Shown piece after piece: positions 34,112 to 43,006 of a stretch of DNA of 64,000 nucleotides (position 1 is the first letter of the stretch; every line of letters begins with the position of its first letter). A program made the position numbers and the translations under genes. The DNA is from Chitinophagaceae bacterium (GTDB taxonomy: Bacteria > Bacteroidota > Bacteroidia > Chitinophagales > Chitinophagaceae). The notes under the pieces are model-generated. The model did no database searches and was not told the DNA's origin. It was given only the letters and a program-made list of their open reading frames with translations. The stretch covers positions 1 through 64,000 of the forward strand of contig JADKAZ010000008.1 in assembly GCA_016719015.1 (NCBI GenBank). The letters run 5' to 3'.

Positions 34112-35092
34112 TCAATTCAGCACCGGTTGCTTATTGTATTTATTGCGGTATTCAACCGGTGTTAATCCTGTTATTTTTTTAAACAGATCCCGGAAAGCTT
34201 TAGTGTCCGTATAGCCAATATCATACATGACTTCATTAATATTTTTCCGGCTGCTTTCAAATTGCCGTTTGGCGGCTTCTATCTTCACCCGTTGTACATA
34301 TTCCAGTACCGAGTTGTTGGTGGCTTGCCGGAACCTACGTTCAAAACTTCTGCGGCCCATTGTGGCTACTGCTGCTAATTCATCAATCGTAATCCTTTCA
34401 TGAATATTTTTTTCAATGTATTTCTGGGCTTTCAATATCGCTTCATCTTTATGGTCTTTCTGTCCTGTAAACATAGCAAAAGCCGATTGGCTTTCCCTGT
34501 CAATATCAATAGCAAAATATTTTGAAGCGAGGATAGCCGTTTCCCGGTTGGTATATTTTTCTACTAGGTGCAGCAACAAATTCCAATACGAGTTAGCACC
34601 GCCGCTTGAATAAATACGTTTTTCCTCGGTTACAATACTTCCATCAACCACTTCAACCTCCGGAAACATCTCCCTGAGCTCATTTTGAAAACCCCAATGC
34701 GTTGAACATTTTTTTCCATTTAATAAACCGGTTGATGCAAGCAGAAATGCACCCACACAAAGTGATGCTACTTCTGCCCCCTTAGCATATTGTTCCTGTA
34801 TCCACGGCACCAAGGCCTTGTTTTTTGCAAGAGCTGTACGCATATCACCAAACAATGCCGGGATAAAAACCAAATCCGTTTTCTTCGCATTTTTTATTTG
34901 CCTGTCGGTATGTACCGAAAACATACCATTACTCAACTTTACTTCTTTTTTCACCCCCACCAGTTCCACATCAAACACCGGCGCTTTTCCTGCCATCAGC
35001 ATAAACTGGTTAACAGCTGTAAATAAATATTGCGGATCAGCAATAGCCTGTGGTACCGATGACTCAGGTACTAAGATGGATATCTTTTTCAT
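34112..35092 (-). CDS. GlxA-type AraC-family transcriptional regulator
   Basis: The protein has 326 residues: an N-terminal DJ-1/PfpI domain with the nucleophile-elbow Cys in ASLCVGAFLLA (about 111-121), and a C-terminal AraC double HTH (about 218-320, including RITIDELAAVATMGRRSFERRF and INEVMYDIGYTDTKAFRDLFKK). The DJ-1 part usually senses a small molecule rather than acting as an enzyme. It is divergent from the VOC gene cluster, with 137 bases between, and may control it. Confidence 0.9.
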   Translation of the reverse strand: MKKISILVPESSVPQAIADPQYLFTAVNQFMLMAGKAPVFDVELVGVKKEVKLSNGMFSVHTDRQIKNAKKTDLVFIPALFGDMRTALAKNKALVPWIQEQYAKGAEVASLCVGAFLLASTGLLNGKKCSTHWGFQNELREMFPEVEVVDGSIVTEEKRIYSSGGANSYWNLLLHLVEKYTNRETAILASKYFAIDIDRESQSAFAMFTGQKDHKDEAILKAQKYIEKNIHERITIDELAAVATMGRRSFERRFRQATNNSVLEYVQRVKIEAAKRQFESSRKNINEVMYDIGYTDTKAFRDLFKKITGLTPVEYRNKYNKQPVLN

Positions 35093-35229
35093 GGACCAAA
35101 TATAGGAAAGTTGCCTGTCGCAATCAACCCTTTAAACAGTCATATATGCCACCCACCTAATTAGATGACTGTTGGCATCTTTGTATGGTCAAATTAAAAA
35201 TATTGTTAGACCAATTAAATTTTAAGACT

Positions 35230-35661
35230 ATGTCCAAAGTTTCAATTTACCTGAATTTTCAAGGCAATACAGAAGAAGCTTTTAATTTTTACAAATCAGT
35301 ATTTAAAACAGAGTTTGTAATGCCTGTTATGAAATTAAAAGATGCCCCACCCCAACCAGGGGCGCCACAGCTTTCAGATAAAGATTTGAACAGTGTCATG
35401 CATGTGGCCTTGCCCATATTAGGCGGTACAATTATTATGGGAACAGATATGCTGGAAAGCATGGGCCATAAAATAGTAGTTGGAAATAATACCACCATCA
35501 ATCTTGAATGCGATACAAGGGAAGAAGCACACAAATTATTCAATTCACTTTCCGCAGGTGGCAGTGATATTGCGCCACTGAGTGAGCAGTTCTGGGGCCT
35601 TTGGGGCTGTTGCTTAGACCGCTATAGTATCCGCTGGATGTTTAATGTAATGAATCAATAG
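35230..35661 (+). CDS. VOC-family PhnB-like protein
   Basis: This 143-residue protein is of the glyoxalase/VOC fold (PhnB-like). ATG 35230 (MSKVSIYLNFQGNTEEAFNFYKSVF) is chosen because the longer frame has an unrelated N-terminus. The beta-alpha-beta repeats and the closing FWGLWGCCLDRYSIRWMF are typical. PhnB-like proteins have no settled biochemical role and the name does not imply phosphonate use. It is the first gene of the plus-strand VOC/SRPBCC group. Confidence 0.85.
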   Translation: MSKVSIYLNFQGNTEEAFNFYKSVFKTEFVMPVMKLKDAPPQPGAPQLSDKDLNSVMHVALPILGGTIIMGTDMLESMGHKIVVGNNTTINLECDTREEAHKLFNSLSAGGSDIAPLSEQFWGLWGCCLDRYSIRWMFNVMNQ

Positions 35662-35728
35662 TTTTTTACACTTTTAAAATTATTACAACTCCCTTCCCGG
35701 GCATGAAATAAATGCATCTTAACACAAA

Positions 35729-36157
35729 ATGAGTACCATTAATACGTACTTAACATTCAATGGCAACTGCCGGGAAGCTATGATATTTTATAAAAAATGC
35801 CTGGGCGGTGAACTGTTATTGCAAACAACCGGTGAATCACCATTAGCTGAAAAAATGCGGCCCCAAATGAAAAAAATCATTGTACATGCCACATTAATAA
35901 AAGGTGATTTGGTATTGATGGGTTCAGACATGGTTGGTGAAAAAGGTGTATTAAAAGGCAATGCCGTTTCATTGATGCTGAACTGCGATACGGAGAGGGA
36001 AATAAAAAAATATTATACAAGGCTCTCCGCTGGTGGTCATGCTTCGAATCCATTACAAATCAGTTTCTGGGGAGCTTTGTTTGGTAACCTGACAGATAAA
36101 TTTGGCAACCAATGGTTGCTGCATTTTAACAAAAAACAAAAACCAAAAGGAAAATGA
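35729..36157 (+). CDS. VOC-family PhnB-like protein
   Basis: This second 142-residue PhnB-like VOC protein opens NTYLTFNGNCREAMIFYKKCLGG and ends FWGALFGNLTDKFGNQWLLHF. It is diverged from the neighbour at 35230 but has the same layout. Its stop region overlaps the start of the DoxX gene by four bases (ATGA), pointing to coupled translation. Confidence 0.85.
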   Translation: MSTINTYLTFNGNCREAMIFYKKCLGGELLLQTTGESPLAEKMRPQMKKIIVHATLIKGDLVLMGSDMVGEKGVLKGNAVSLMLNCDTEREIKKYYTRLSAGGHASNPLQISFWGALFGNLTDKFGNQWLLHFNKKQKPKGK

Positions 36158-36528
36158 AAAGGAATAAAATCATCTTCTGGATAGCCACTGCCTTCATTTT
36201 TATATTTGAAGGAGTAATGCCCGCCTTCTTTTCCCAGTCTGAAGAATCCAGGGAAAGTTTTCGACATTTAGGTTATCCGTCATACCTTATCATTATCATT
36301 TCCATATTTAAAGTAATGGGTGCAGTGGCATTAATTATTCCGCAGGTACCGGCCCGTATTAAGGAGTGGGCATATGCAGGGTTTGCTATTGATTTTATTG
36401 GTGCATCTGCCAGCTATTTCTTTGTCGACGGCTTTGGATTTTATGCATTATTTCCGCTGATTGTACTTGCGGTTTTAGTAGTTTCTTATATTTATTATCA
36501 AAAACTTTCAACATGGCAACAAGAATGA
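36154..36528 (+). CDS. DoxX-like membrane protein
   Basis: The protein has 124 residues with four hydrophobic segments (about 5-22, 44-65, 73-93, 96-116), the size and spacing of the DoxX-like family. FRHLGYPSYLIIIISIFKVMGAVAL is typical. DoxX proteins are small integral membrane proteins linked to redox stress in some bacteria; this member is uncharacterised. It overlaps the genes on both sides. Confidence 0.82.
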   Translation: MKRNKIIFWIATAFIFIFEGVMPAFFSQSEESRESFRHLGYPSYLIIIISIFKVMGAVALIIPQVPARIKEWAYAGFAIDFIGASASYFFVDGFGFYALFPLIVLAVLVVSYIYYQKLSTWQQE

Positions 36529-36890
36529 ATACCGTAATAAAAACGATTGATGAATACATCGCACAGTTTCCAGAAGAAGTACAGGTACTATTGGAAAAAA
36601 TGCGGACCATCATCCATAAAGCTGCACCAAAAGCAGAAGAAGCAATAGCGTATGGTATTCCCACTTTTAAAATGAATGGAAACCTGGTACATTTTGGCGG
36701 GTATAAAAGTCATATTGGTTTCTATCCTGCCCCATCCGGCATTGGCGCATTTAAAAAAGAACTGGCAAAATATGAAGGTTCAAAAGGGACTATCCGGTTC
36801 CCGTTAGATAAACCACTTCCGGTGACTTTAATAACACAGGTGATAAAATTCAGAGTGGCCAAGAATTTGGAAAAATCAAAACAGAAATAA
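36513..36890 (+). CDS. DUF1801 / YdhG-like protein
   Basis: The protein has 125 residues. IDEYIAQFPEEVQVLLEKMRTIIHKAAPKAEEAIAYGIPTFK and the later HIGFYPAP are hallmarks of the DUF1801 family. Relatives are described as iron chaperone-like, but that function is not general. It overlaps the DoxX gene by 16 bases and is part of the stress-type cluster. Confidence 0.85.
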   Translation: MATRMNTVIKTIDEYIAQFPEEVQVLLEKMRTIIHKAAPKAEEAIAYGIPTFKMNGNLVHFGGYKSHIGFYPAPSGIGAFKKELAKYEGSKGTIRFPLDKPLPVTLITQVIKFRVAKNLEKSKQK

Positions 36891-36911
36891 CTAACAATTA
36901 AAACAAGCTAT

Positions 36912-37766
36912 ATGCAAAAGATTAATTTCTCAACCAGCATCAATGCACCAAAAGAAAAAGTATGGGAGATCCTTTGGAACCTTGATGCTTATAAAGCATG
37001 GACATCTGCTTTCGCAGAAGGCTCTCAGGCAAAAACAGATGACTGGAAAGAAGGAAGCAAAGTTTTATTCGTTGATCCCAAAGGAAATGGTATGGTAAGT
37101 ATGGTAGCGGTTAACAAGCCCAATGAATATATGTCCTTCAAACACCTCGGCGAAGTGCATGAAGGAGTAGAAGATATCACCAGCGACAGAGTAAAAGGGT
37201 GGTCAGGCTCTACTGAAAACTATACGCTGAAGGATGATAGCGGCAGCACCAATTTATTAGTAGATATGGACATTCCCGATGAATTTAAAGAGATGTTTGA
37301 AAAAATGTGGCCTATTGCATTGGAAAAAGTAAAAGCATTAGCCGAAGGCCGAGCCAAAACAATGATAACAATCACAGCTGAAGTAAACGCACCAGTTGCA
37401 AAAGCCTGGAAATACTGGACATCACCAGAACATATTACTCAATGGAACCATGCATCAGATGACTGGCATTGCCCCAAAGCAGAAAATGATGTAAGGGCTG
37501 GTGGAAATTTCTCTTCGACCATGGCTGCAAAAGATGGCAGTTTCAGTTTCGACTTTAGTGGTGTACATAATGAAGTGGTAACCCATAAAATTATTGCTTC
37601 CACTATGGGAGATGGAAGAAAGATGTACCTGAGTTTTGAAGAAAAAGATGGAAAGACTTTGGTAACTGAAAGTTTTGAAGCAGAAAGCATGAACTCTTTA
37701 AAATTACAAAGAGACGGATGGCAGGCTATACTCAACAATTTTAAACATCATACAGAAAGCAATTGA
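36912..37766 (+). CDS. Tandem SRPBCC-domain protein
   Basis: The protein has 284 residues with two START-like domains. The first starts INFSTSINAPKEKVWEILWNLDAYKAW, the second ITITAEVNAPVAKAWKYWTSPEHITQWNHAS (about 150-180). The second has the AHSA1 features. It differs from the SRPBCC protein at 33150, so it is a separate family member rather than a recent duplicate. The ligand is unknown. Confidence 0.85.
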   Translation: MQKINFSTSINAPKEKVWEILWNLDAYKAWTSAFAEGSQAKTDDWKEGSKVLFVDPKGNGMVSMVAVNKPNEYMSFKHLGEVHEGVEDITSDRVKGWSGSTENYTLKDDSGSTNLLVDMDIPDEFKEMFEKMWPIALEKVKALAEGRAKTMITITAEVNAPVAKAWKYWTSPEHITQWNHASDDWHCPKAENDVRAGGNFSSTMAAKDGSFSFDFSGVHNEVVTHKIIASTMGDGRKMYLSFEEKDGKTLVTESFEAESMNSLKLQRDGWQAILNNFKHHTESN

Positions 37767-37801
37767 TTTATTGATTATTAATTTTCACAAACAATAGTAC
37801 C

Positions 37802-38659
37802 ATGTCAAACAAAATTTATCCCTGCCTCTGGTTTGATGGAAAAGGAAAAGAAGCGGCTGAATTTTATTGCACCGTTTTTGAGAATTCAAAAGTTGTGACA
37901 GATACCGGTCTTGTTCAGATTTTTGAACTCAACGGGAAAAAATTTATGGCCCTTAATGGCGGACCCATGTTTACAATAAATCCGTCTATTTCGTTTTTTG
38001 TGAAATGCAAAAGCATTGAACAAACAGATGCCACATGGAACAAACTATCAGATGGCGGCACAGCATTAATGCCTATTGATAAATACCCCTGGAGCGAACG
38101 CTATGGATGGGTAAGAGATAAGTTTGGTGTAACGTGGCAGCTAATGGTAGACGAAACTAACAGCAATAGCCAGTCTATTACCCCATCCCTGCTATTTACC
38201 AATAATGTTTTGGGAAGGGCGGAAGAAGCGATTGATTTTTATACAAATATTTTCCCTGGTTCGGCAGCAGGCATGAAAGCACCTTATCCCGAAGGTGATC
38301 AATATGCTGGTAAACTAATGTATGCAGCGTATAATCTTGCGGGGTATGATATGGTATCAATGGACGGGCCGGAGGGGCATGATTTTATTTTCAACGAAGG
38401 TGTTTCATTTGTTGTTGAGTGCAAAGACCAGGAAGAAGTGGATTATTACTGGAATAAATTAACCGCCGAGGGTGGCCAGGAAAGTATGTGTGCCTGGCTG
38501 AAAGATAAATTTGGGGTAAGCTGGCAGATTGTTCCCACCATACTTGGTGAACTTATTGGCAGCCCCGATAAAGAAAAGGCAGGCAGGGCTATGCAAGCAA
38601 TGCTCAAAATGAAAAAAATTGTAATTACTGATTTACAGAAAGCATATGATGGTAATTAA
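37802..38659 (+). CDS. Tandem VOC-family protein
   Basis: The protein has 285 residues with two VOC domains. The first starts IYPCLWFDGKGKEAAEFYCTVF, the second TPSLLFTNNVLGRAEEAIDFYTNIFPGS (about 125-150). Both contain the W..DKFGV.WQ closing motif of the PhnB / 3-demethylubiquinone methyltransferase-like VOC group. The tandem form makes a complete metal-site pair in one chain, though the metal residues cannot be assigned with confidence. The stop is two bases before the next start. Confidence 0.85.
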   Translation: MSNKIYPCLWFDGKGKEAAEFYCTVFENSKVVTDTGLVQIFELNGKKFMALNGGPMFTINPSISFFVKCKSIEQTDATWNKLSDGGTALMPIDKYPWSERYGWVRDKFGVTWQLMVDETNSNSQSITPSLLFTNNVLGRAEEAIDFYTNIFPGSAAGMKAPYPEGDQYAGKLMYAAYNLAGYDMVSMDGPEGHDFIFNEGVSFVVECKDQEEVDYYWNKLTAEGGQESMCAWLKDKFGVSWQIVPTILGELIGSPDKEKAGRAMQAMLKMKKIVITDLQKAYDGN

Positions 38660-38661
38660 CA

Positions 38662-38973
38662 ATGGCAAATCCAAAAAAGATAGAAAATAAGAAGGTGTGT
38701 CCAAACGGTCACCCCTTTTACAAAAGCAGCGATTGTCTTGTTTGCCCTGTTTGTGAGCAGCAACGTACACCATCAAATGGGTGGATGGCAACATTATCCG
38801 TACCCGCAAGAAGAGCTTTGGAGAATAATGGGATAACCACCATAGAGCAGTTAGCCAAATTCAGTGAAAAAGAAATGCTACACCTGCATGGAATGGGCCG
38901 GAGTTCATTACCCAAACTTCAACAAGCGTTAAAAATGGCAGGTTTGTCATTTAAAAATAAAGGGAAGGAATAA
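38662..38973 (+). CDS. Zinc-ribbon and helix-hairpin-helix protein (RpoA-CTD-like)
   Basis: The protein has 103 residues. Cys13, His17, Cys25, Cys28 and Cys31 form an N-terminal zinc-ribbon-like knuckle. The C-terminal half (about 45-97: LSVPARRALENNGITTIEQLAKFSEKEMLHLHGMGRSSLPKLQQAL) is a helix-hairpin-helix of the RNA polymerase alpha C-terminal type, which binds DNA. It has no polymerase assembly domain. It ends the cluster and is probably a small nucleic-acid-binding protein. Confidence 0.82.
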   Translation: MANPKKIENKKVCPNGHPFYKSSDCLVCPVCEQQRTPSNGWMATLSVPARRALENNGITTIEQLAKFSEKEMLHLHGMGRSSLPKLQQALKMAGLSFKNKGKE

Positions 38974-39077
38974 TAACTAGTAGGTAATTCAAAACTATTG
39001 GCAATTTGCCTAACCTCCTCAAACTCATAAGTATAAATAAGGGTAAAGTTGATTTTTTCACAAAACACTGAAAACCT

Positions 39078-39085
39078 TACCTTTG
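39078..39085 (+). promoter_or_regulatory. Candidate -7 box for the oxoamine synthase gene
   Basis: TACCTTTG matches TAnnTTTG and lies 45 bases before the start codon. A palindromic repeat falls within the resulting leader. No clean -33 box is seen. Confidence 0.4.
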
Positions 39086-39088
39086 CCG

Positions 39089-39111
39089 CACCCTACAACA
39101 AGCTCAGGGTG
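39089..39111. repeat. Short palindromic repeat remnant in a leader
   Basis: CACCCT (39089-39094) and AGGGTG (39106-39111) flank ACAACAAGCTC. This resembles the widespread CACCCTGAGCTTGT-type intergenic repeat, partly degenerate here. Confidence 0.45.
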
Positions 39112-39129
39112 ACAAAATCTTTAATCTTT

Positions 39130-40389
39130 ATGGCAGATATTTTTGAACGATTATTAAAAAACGCAGGTCCCCTTGGCCAGCATCGTGAAAGAGCTCATGG
39201 TTATTTTGCTTTCCCAAAATTAGAAGGGGAAATTGGTAACAGGATGATATTCCGCGGTAAGGAAATGATTGTATGGAGCTTGAATAATTATCTTGGCCTG
39301 GCCAATCACCCCGAAGTGAGAAAGGCGGATGCTGAAGGTGCTGCGCAATATGGATTGGCTTTACCGATGGGGGCAAGGATGATGAGTGGAAACAGCAACC
39401 TGCATGAACAACTCGAAGAAGAACTTGCAGCTTTCGAAGGAAAAGAAGATGCTGCATTACTCAACTATGGTTACCAGGGAATGGTAAGTATCATTGATGT
39501 GCTTTGCGGCCGTCATGATGTAATTGTGTATGATGCTGAAAGTCATGCCTGCATTATTGACGGACTTCGTTTGCACCCGGGCCATCGTTATGTATACAAA
39601 CATAATGATATGGATGACCTGGAAAAACAACTCCAGAGAGCAACGGCATTAATAGAGAAACAAAAAGCCGGCGGCATACTAGTGATAACAGAAGGTGTTT
39701 TTGGCATGGCCGGCGACCAGGGAAACTTAAAAGATACGGTTGCATTAAAACAAAAATACCAGTTCCGTTTACTGGTAGATGATGCACATGGTTTTGGTAC
39801 TTTGGGCAAAACCGGGGCAGGTGCAGGCGAAGAGCAGGGTGTACAGGATAAAATTGATTTGTATTTCTCAACGTTTGCAAAATCAATGGCCTCAATTGGT
39901 GCCTTTGTTGCTGGCGATAAACAAATCATTGATTATATCCGTTACAATATCCGGAGCCAGATATTCGCTAAAAGTTTACCTATGCCGCTGGTAGTGGGTA
40001 ACCTGAAAAGATTAGAACTACTGAAGACCCAACCACAACTAAAAGAAAAACTCTGGGAGAATGCAAGAAAACTCCAGCAGGGATTGAAGGAAAGGGGATT
40101 TGATATTGGCAAAACAGACTCGGTGGTAACCCCTGTTTATATGAAAGGGGATATCCCTGAAGCCACAGCGATGGTAATGGATCTCCGGGAAAACTATAAA
40201 ATATTTTGTTCGATTGTGGTGTATCCTGTTATACCAAAGGGGCATATCATTTATCGCCTTATTCCTACCGCTGTACATACAGATGAGGATATCCAGAAAA
40301 CACTTGAAGCCTTCTCTGAAACCAAGAAGAAATTAGATGCCGGGGAATACAAAGTAGAAGCCATTCCGGATATGGCAGATGCGAAATAA
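39130..40389 (+). CDS. Alpha-oxoamine synthase (serine palmitoyltransferase/AONS/KBL family)
   Basis: This 419-residue PLP enzyme condenses an amino acid with an acyl-CoA. The fold-type I features are SLNNYLGLANHPEV near residue 50, VDDAHGFG near 216 and the PLP Lys251 in STFAKSMAS. In Bacteroidota the class includes serine palmitoyltransferase, which starts sphingolipid synthesis, as well as KBL and BioF. The sequence alone does not settle which; membrane lipid synthesis is plausible. ATG 39130 is chosen over an earlier frame that would translate the repeat. A strong terminator follows. Confidence 0.85.
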   Translation: MADIFERLLKNAGPLGQHRERAHGYFAFPKLEGEIGNRMIFRGKEMIVWSLNNYLGLANHPEVRKADAEGAAQYGLALPMGARMMSGNSNLHEQLEEELAAFEGKEDAALLNYGYQGMVSIIDVLCGRHDVIVYDAESHACIIDGLRLHPGHRYVYKHNDMDDLEKQLQRATALIEKQKAGGILVITEGVFGMAGDQGNLKDTVALKQKYQFRLLVDDAHGFGTLGKTGAGAGEEQGVQDKIDLYFSTFAKSMASIGAFVAGDKQIIDYIRYNIRSQIFAKSLPMPLVVGNLKRLELLKTQPQLKEKLWENARKLQQGLKERGFDIGKTDSVVTPVYMKGDIPEATAMVMDLRENYKIFCSIVVYPVIPKGHIIYRLIPTAVHTDEDIQKTLEAFSETKKKLDAGEYKVEAIPDMADAK

Positions 40390-40437
40390 CAAATTGCGAT
40401 AGTAGCCCTGAGCCTGATAAAGAATTAACCTTTTACA

Positions 40438-40470
40438 GACGGCCTCTGACCATCAGAGGCCGTCTTTTTA
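40438..40470 (+). terminator. Intrinsic terminator
   Basis: GACGGCCTCTGA and TCAGAGGCCGTC form a perfect 12-bp stem with loop CCA, followed by TTTTTATTT. It ends the oxoamine synthase transcript. Confidence 0.92.
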
Positions 40471-40531
40471 TTTGTACGGCAAGCAGATTTACCTCGATTC
40501 CATTACATTTACAATTACAAAATTTTACACT

Positions 40532-41653
40532 ATGCGTAAGCGGTTTTTATTCTTCTTTTTACTCCCTGTTTTTGCTATAGCCCAAACAAAAGAAATCACT
40601 TTAGAAGATATTTATAAAAAAGGAACTTTCCGTGGCGAATTTGTGCCTTCCTCATTTGATGCAAGTAAAAAAGATCCGGAAATAAAACCGGATGACCTGT
40701 TGGATGAAAGTGGAAAGTCCATCGGGCAACCTGATGATATTATTTACAGCAAATCCAATCCGAATATTGTTATAATCCGCAAGAATATAGAACAGATTTA
40801 CCGTCATTCTTCCAAGGCTACTGTTTATATGTATGACATGGCCGCAAAAAAACTGACAAAGCTTGATAATGAAAAGCTGATGCACCCAACCCTGTCCCCT
40901 GATGGACGAAGGATTGCCTATGTAAAAAATAATAACCTGGTTCTTTACGAAATCGCCACAAAAAGTGCAAGAGCCATTACTACCGATGGTAAATGGAATG
41001 AAGTAATCAATGGTAATTGTGACTGGGTATATGAAGAAGAATTTTCATTCACACAAGCTTACCAATGGAGCCCTCAAGGCAATTACATAGCTTACTACCG
41101 GTTTGATGAAAGTAAGGTAAAGGAATACCAGTTTACACAATTCGATAATTCCTATAACAAGCAATACACTTACAAATATCCTAAAGCAGGGGAAGCCAAT
41201 TCTGTAGTAGATATTCATATTTATGATATTGCCAGTAATAGAGATGTGAAAGCAGATTTTGAACAGGGTGATATTTATATCCCCCGCATCAAATGGACAC
41301 AGGACGATAATTCACTCGTAGTGTTCTGGATGAACCGACATCAGAATGAATTAAAATTATTGCTGACCAATGCTAAATCAGGAGACAGCAAACCACTGTA
41401 CCAGGAAAAAAACAAATATTATATTGATATCAACGATGACTGGCAGTTTACCAAAGACGGCAAAAGCTATCTCTTTACAAGTGAAAAAAATGGCTTCAAT
41501 CATATTTATATGAACAGCCTTGATGGAAAAATACAGACACAAATAAGTAAGGGTAATTATGAAGTCACAGAAATAAATGGGGTAGATGAAGTTAATAAAA
41601 GGGTGTTTTATACGATGGCCTACCCCCGCCCTATGGATCGTAATTTTTTGTAA
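40532..41653 (+). CDS. Dipeptidyl peptidase IV, N-terminal beta-propeller part (frameshifted gene)
   Basis: The fragment encodes 373 residues from ATG 40532. A signal peptide (about 1-18, ending AIAQ) and most of the eight-bladed DPP-IV propeller are present (WVYEEEFSFTQAYQWSPQG, YYRFDESKVKEY). The frame ends in RPMDRNFL-stop at the T6 run 41644-41649. With one more T it continues VTDFSGKKTTQLTQGEAW into the hydrolase part. The complete gene would cover 40532-42708 and encode about 725 residues of a periplasmic S9 peptidase that releases Xaa-Pro dipeptides. Confidence 0.85.
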   Translation: MRKRFLFFFLLPVFAIAQTKEITLEDIYKKGTFRGEFVPSSFDASKKDPEIKPDDLLDESGKSIGQPDDIIYSKSNPNIVIIRKNIEQIYRHSSKATVYMYDMAAKKLTKLDNEKLMHPTLSPDGRRIAYVKNNNLVLYEIATKSARAITTDGKWNEVINGNCDWVYEEEFSFTQAYQWSPQGNYIAYYRFDESKVKEYQFTQFDNSYNKQYTYKYPKAGEANSVVDIHIYDIASNRDVKADFEQGDIYIPRIKWTQDDNSLVVFWMNRHQNELKLLLTNAKSGDSKPLYQEKNKYYIDINDDWQFTKDGKSYLFTSEKNGFNHIYMNSLDGKIQTQISKGNYEVTEINGVDEVNKRVFYTMAYPRPMDRNFL

Positions 41654-41796
41654 CGGATTTTTCCGGTAAAAAAACAACACAGCTTACACAGGGGGAAGCC
41701 TGGAACCGGGTTGTTTTTAATGACAGCCTTACAAGATTTTATACTTATAAATCAGATATCAATACACCACAGGTCGTTACACTCAATAATATCGTA

Positions 41797-42708
41797 GTGA
41801 ACAAAAAGAAAGAAATCAGTGCGGCTGTTGTAAAAACTTTGAATGAAAATCCCAAATTAAAGGGTAAGATCGTAGAGTATGGAATTGGTAAAGCGGAATT
41901 CATCCGTGTACCTAACAGCAAAGGCGATACATTAAATGGCTGGATGTTAAAACCTGCGAACTTTGATGCATCCAAAAAATACCCGGTATTATTCTGTAAT
42001 TATGGAGGTCCTGGCTCACAGCAGGTGGGCAATCGTTTTGGTGCGGTTAGTATGTGGCACCAGATGCTGGCACAAAAAGGTTTTATCGTTGTAAGTGTTG
42101 ATAATACCGGTACGGGTTTTCGTGGTGAAGAGTTTAAAAAGAAAACGTATCTGCAATTAGGCAAATTTGAAATAGAGGATCAGATAGATGCTGCTAAGTA
42201 CATTGGCAACATGCCATTTGTTGACAAAAGTAATATCGGCCATTGGGGCTGGAGTTATGGCGGCTTTATGAGTTCGCTGGCCATTACAAAAGGCAACGAA
42301 GTATTCAGCGCTGCGGTCGCAGTAGCACCTGTTACTTCCTGGCGATTTTATGATAATATCTACACTGAAAGATATATGCGTACCCCACAAGAAAATGCCA
42401 GTGGTTATGATGATAATTCACCGCTAAATTTTACTGATAAGATTAAGGGTAAATATCTGATCGTTCATGGTACCGCAGATGACAATGTTCATTTTCAAAA
42501 TGCAACACAAATGATTTCGGCCCTTGTAAAAAGTAATATTGATTTTGAAAGTGCTTACTACCCCAACAAAAACCATGGCATTTCCGGCCAGATGGATAAT
42601 ACAACTCTTCATCTATGGAGCAAAATGACAAACTGGATCCTGGAGAATATGGGAAATGAAAACACTCAAAAACCTAATCAACCGGCCAAACAAATCAAAG
42701 GATTTTAG
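41797..42708 (+). CDS. Dipeptidyl peptidase IV, C-terminal catalytic part (frameshifted gene)
   Basis: This 303-residue open frame holds the alpha/beta-hydrolase domain of S9 peptidases: nucleophile Ser in GWSYGG (about residue 152), Asp in GTADDNVHFQ and His in NKNHGI. The homologous frame is open from 41650, before the ATG. By itself this fragment lacks a signal peptide, so an exported active enzyme needs the full reading frame. A terminator follows. Confidence 0.85.
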   Translation: MNKKKEISAAVVKTLNENPKLKGKIVEYGIGKAEFIRVPNSKGDTLNGWMLKPANFDASKKYPVLFCNYGGPGSQQVGNRFGAVSMWHQMLAQKGFIVVSVDNTGTGFRGEEFKKKTYLQLGKFEIEDQIDAAKYIGNMPFVDKSNIGHWGWSYGGFMSSLAITKGNEVFSAAVAVAPVTSWRFYDNIYTERYMRTPQENASGYDDNSPLNFTDKIKGKYLIVHGTADDNVHFQNATQMISALVKSNIDFESAYYPNKNHGISGQMDNTTLHLWSKMTNWILENMGNENTQKPNQPAKQIKGF

Positions 42709-42732
42709 CAGTCAACCTGACACATTGAATAT

Positions 42733-42764
42733 AAATGCCCCGCTATTACCGGGGCATTTTTGTT
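42733..42764 (+). terminator. Intrinsic terminator after the DPP-IV gene
   Basis: AAATGCCCCG and CGGGGCATTT form a 10-bp stem with loop CTATTAC, followed by TTTGTTG. Confidence 0.85.
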
Positions 42765-42787
42765 GTTGACAGGGTATAAAAAAAGAA

Positions 42788-43006
42788 CCCCGGTTCGAAA
42801 ACCGGGGGCCCTAATCAAAAACCATTAACCATTAAACCTTATCCTATGAAAATTCAATGCTAATATCGTTAATAATACCGTAACACAAAACATTTGGAAG
42901 TCATTTTTTTGACTTATATACCTAATTATGCCCTCAATCACTATTTATTGATTCTCCTCAATAGAATGATCGAATTATTGTTGATTCAGTACTACAAATT
43001 CTGATT
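42788..43006. other. Gene-free region with hairpin and five-codon open frame upstream of ubiX
   Basis: CCCCGGTT-CGAA-AACCGGGG (42788-42807) is a perfect 8-bp hairpin, with a T tract only on the minus strand. Just after it, AACCATTAACCATTAAACC is a short direct repeat, followed by ATG AAA ATT CAA TGC TAA (42846-42863), a five-codon open frame. AAGTCA/TGACTT flank T7 near 42898-42916. A small RNA or leader peptide is possible but not established. Confidence 0.35.
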
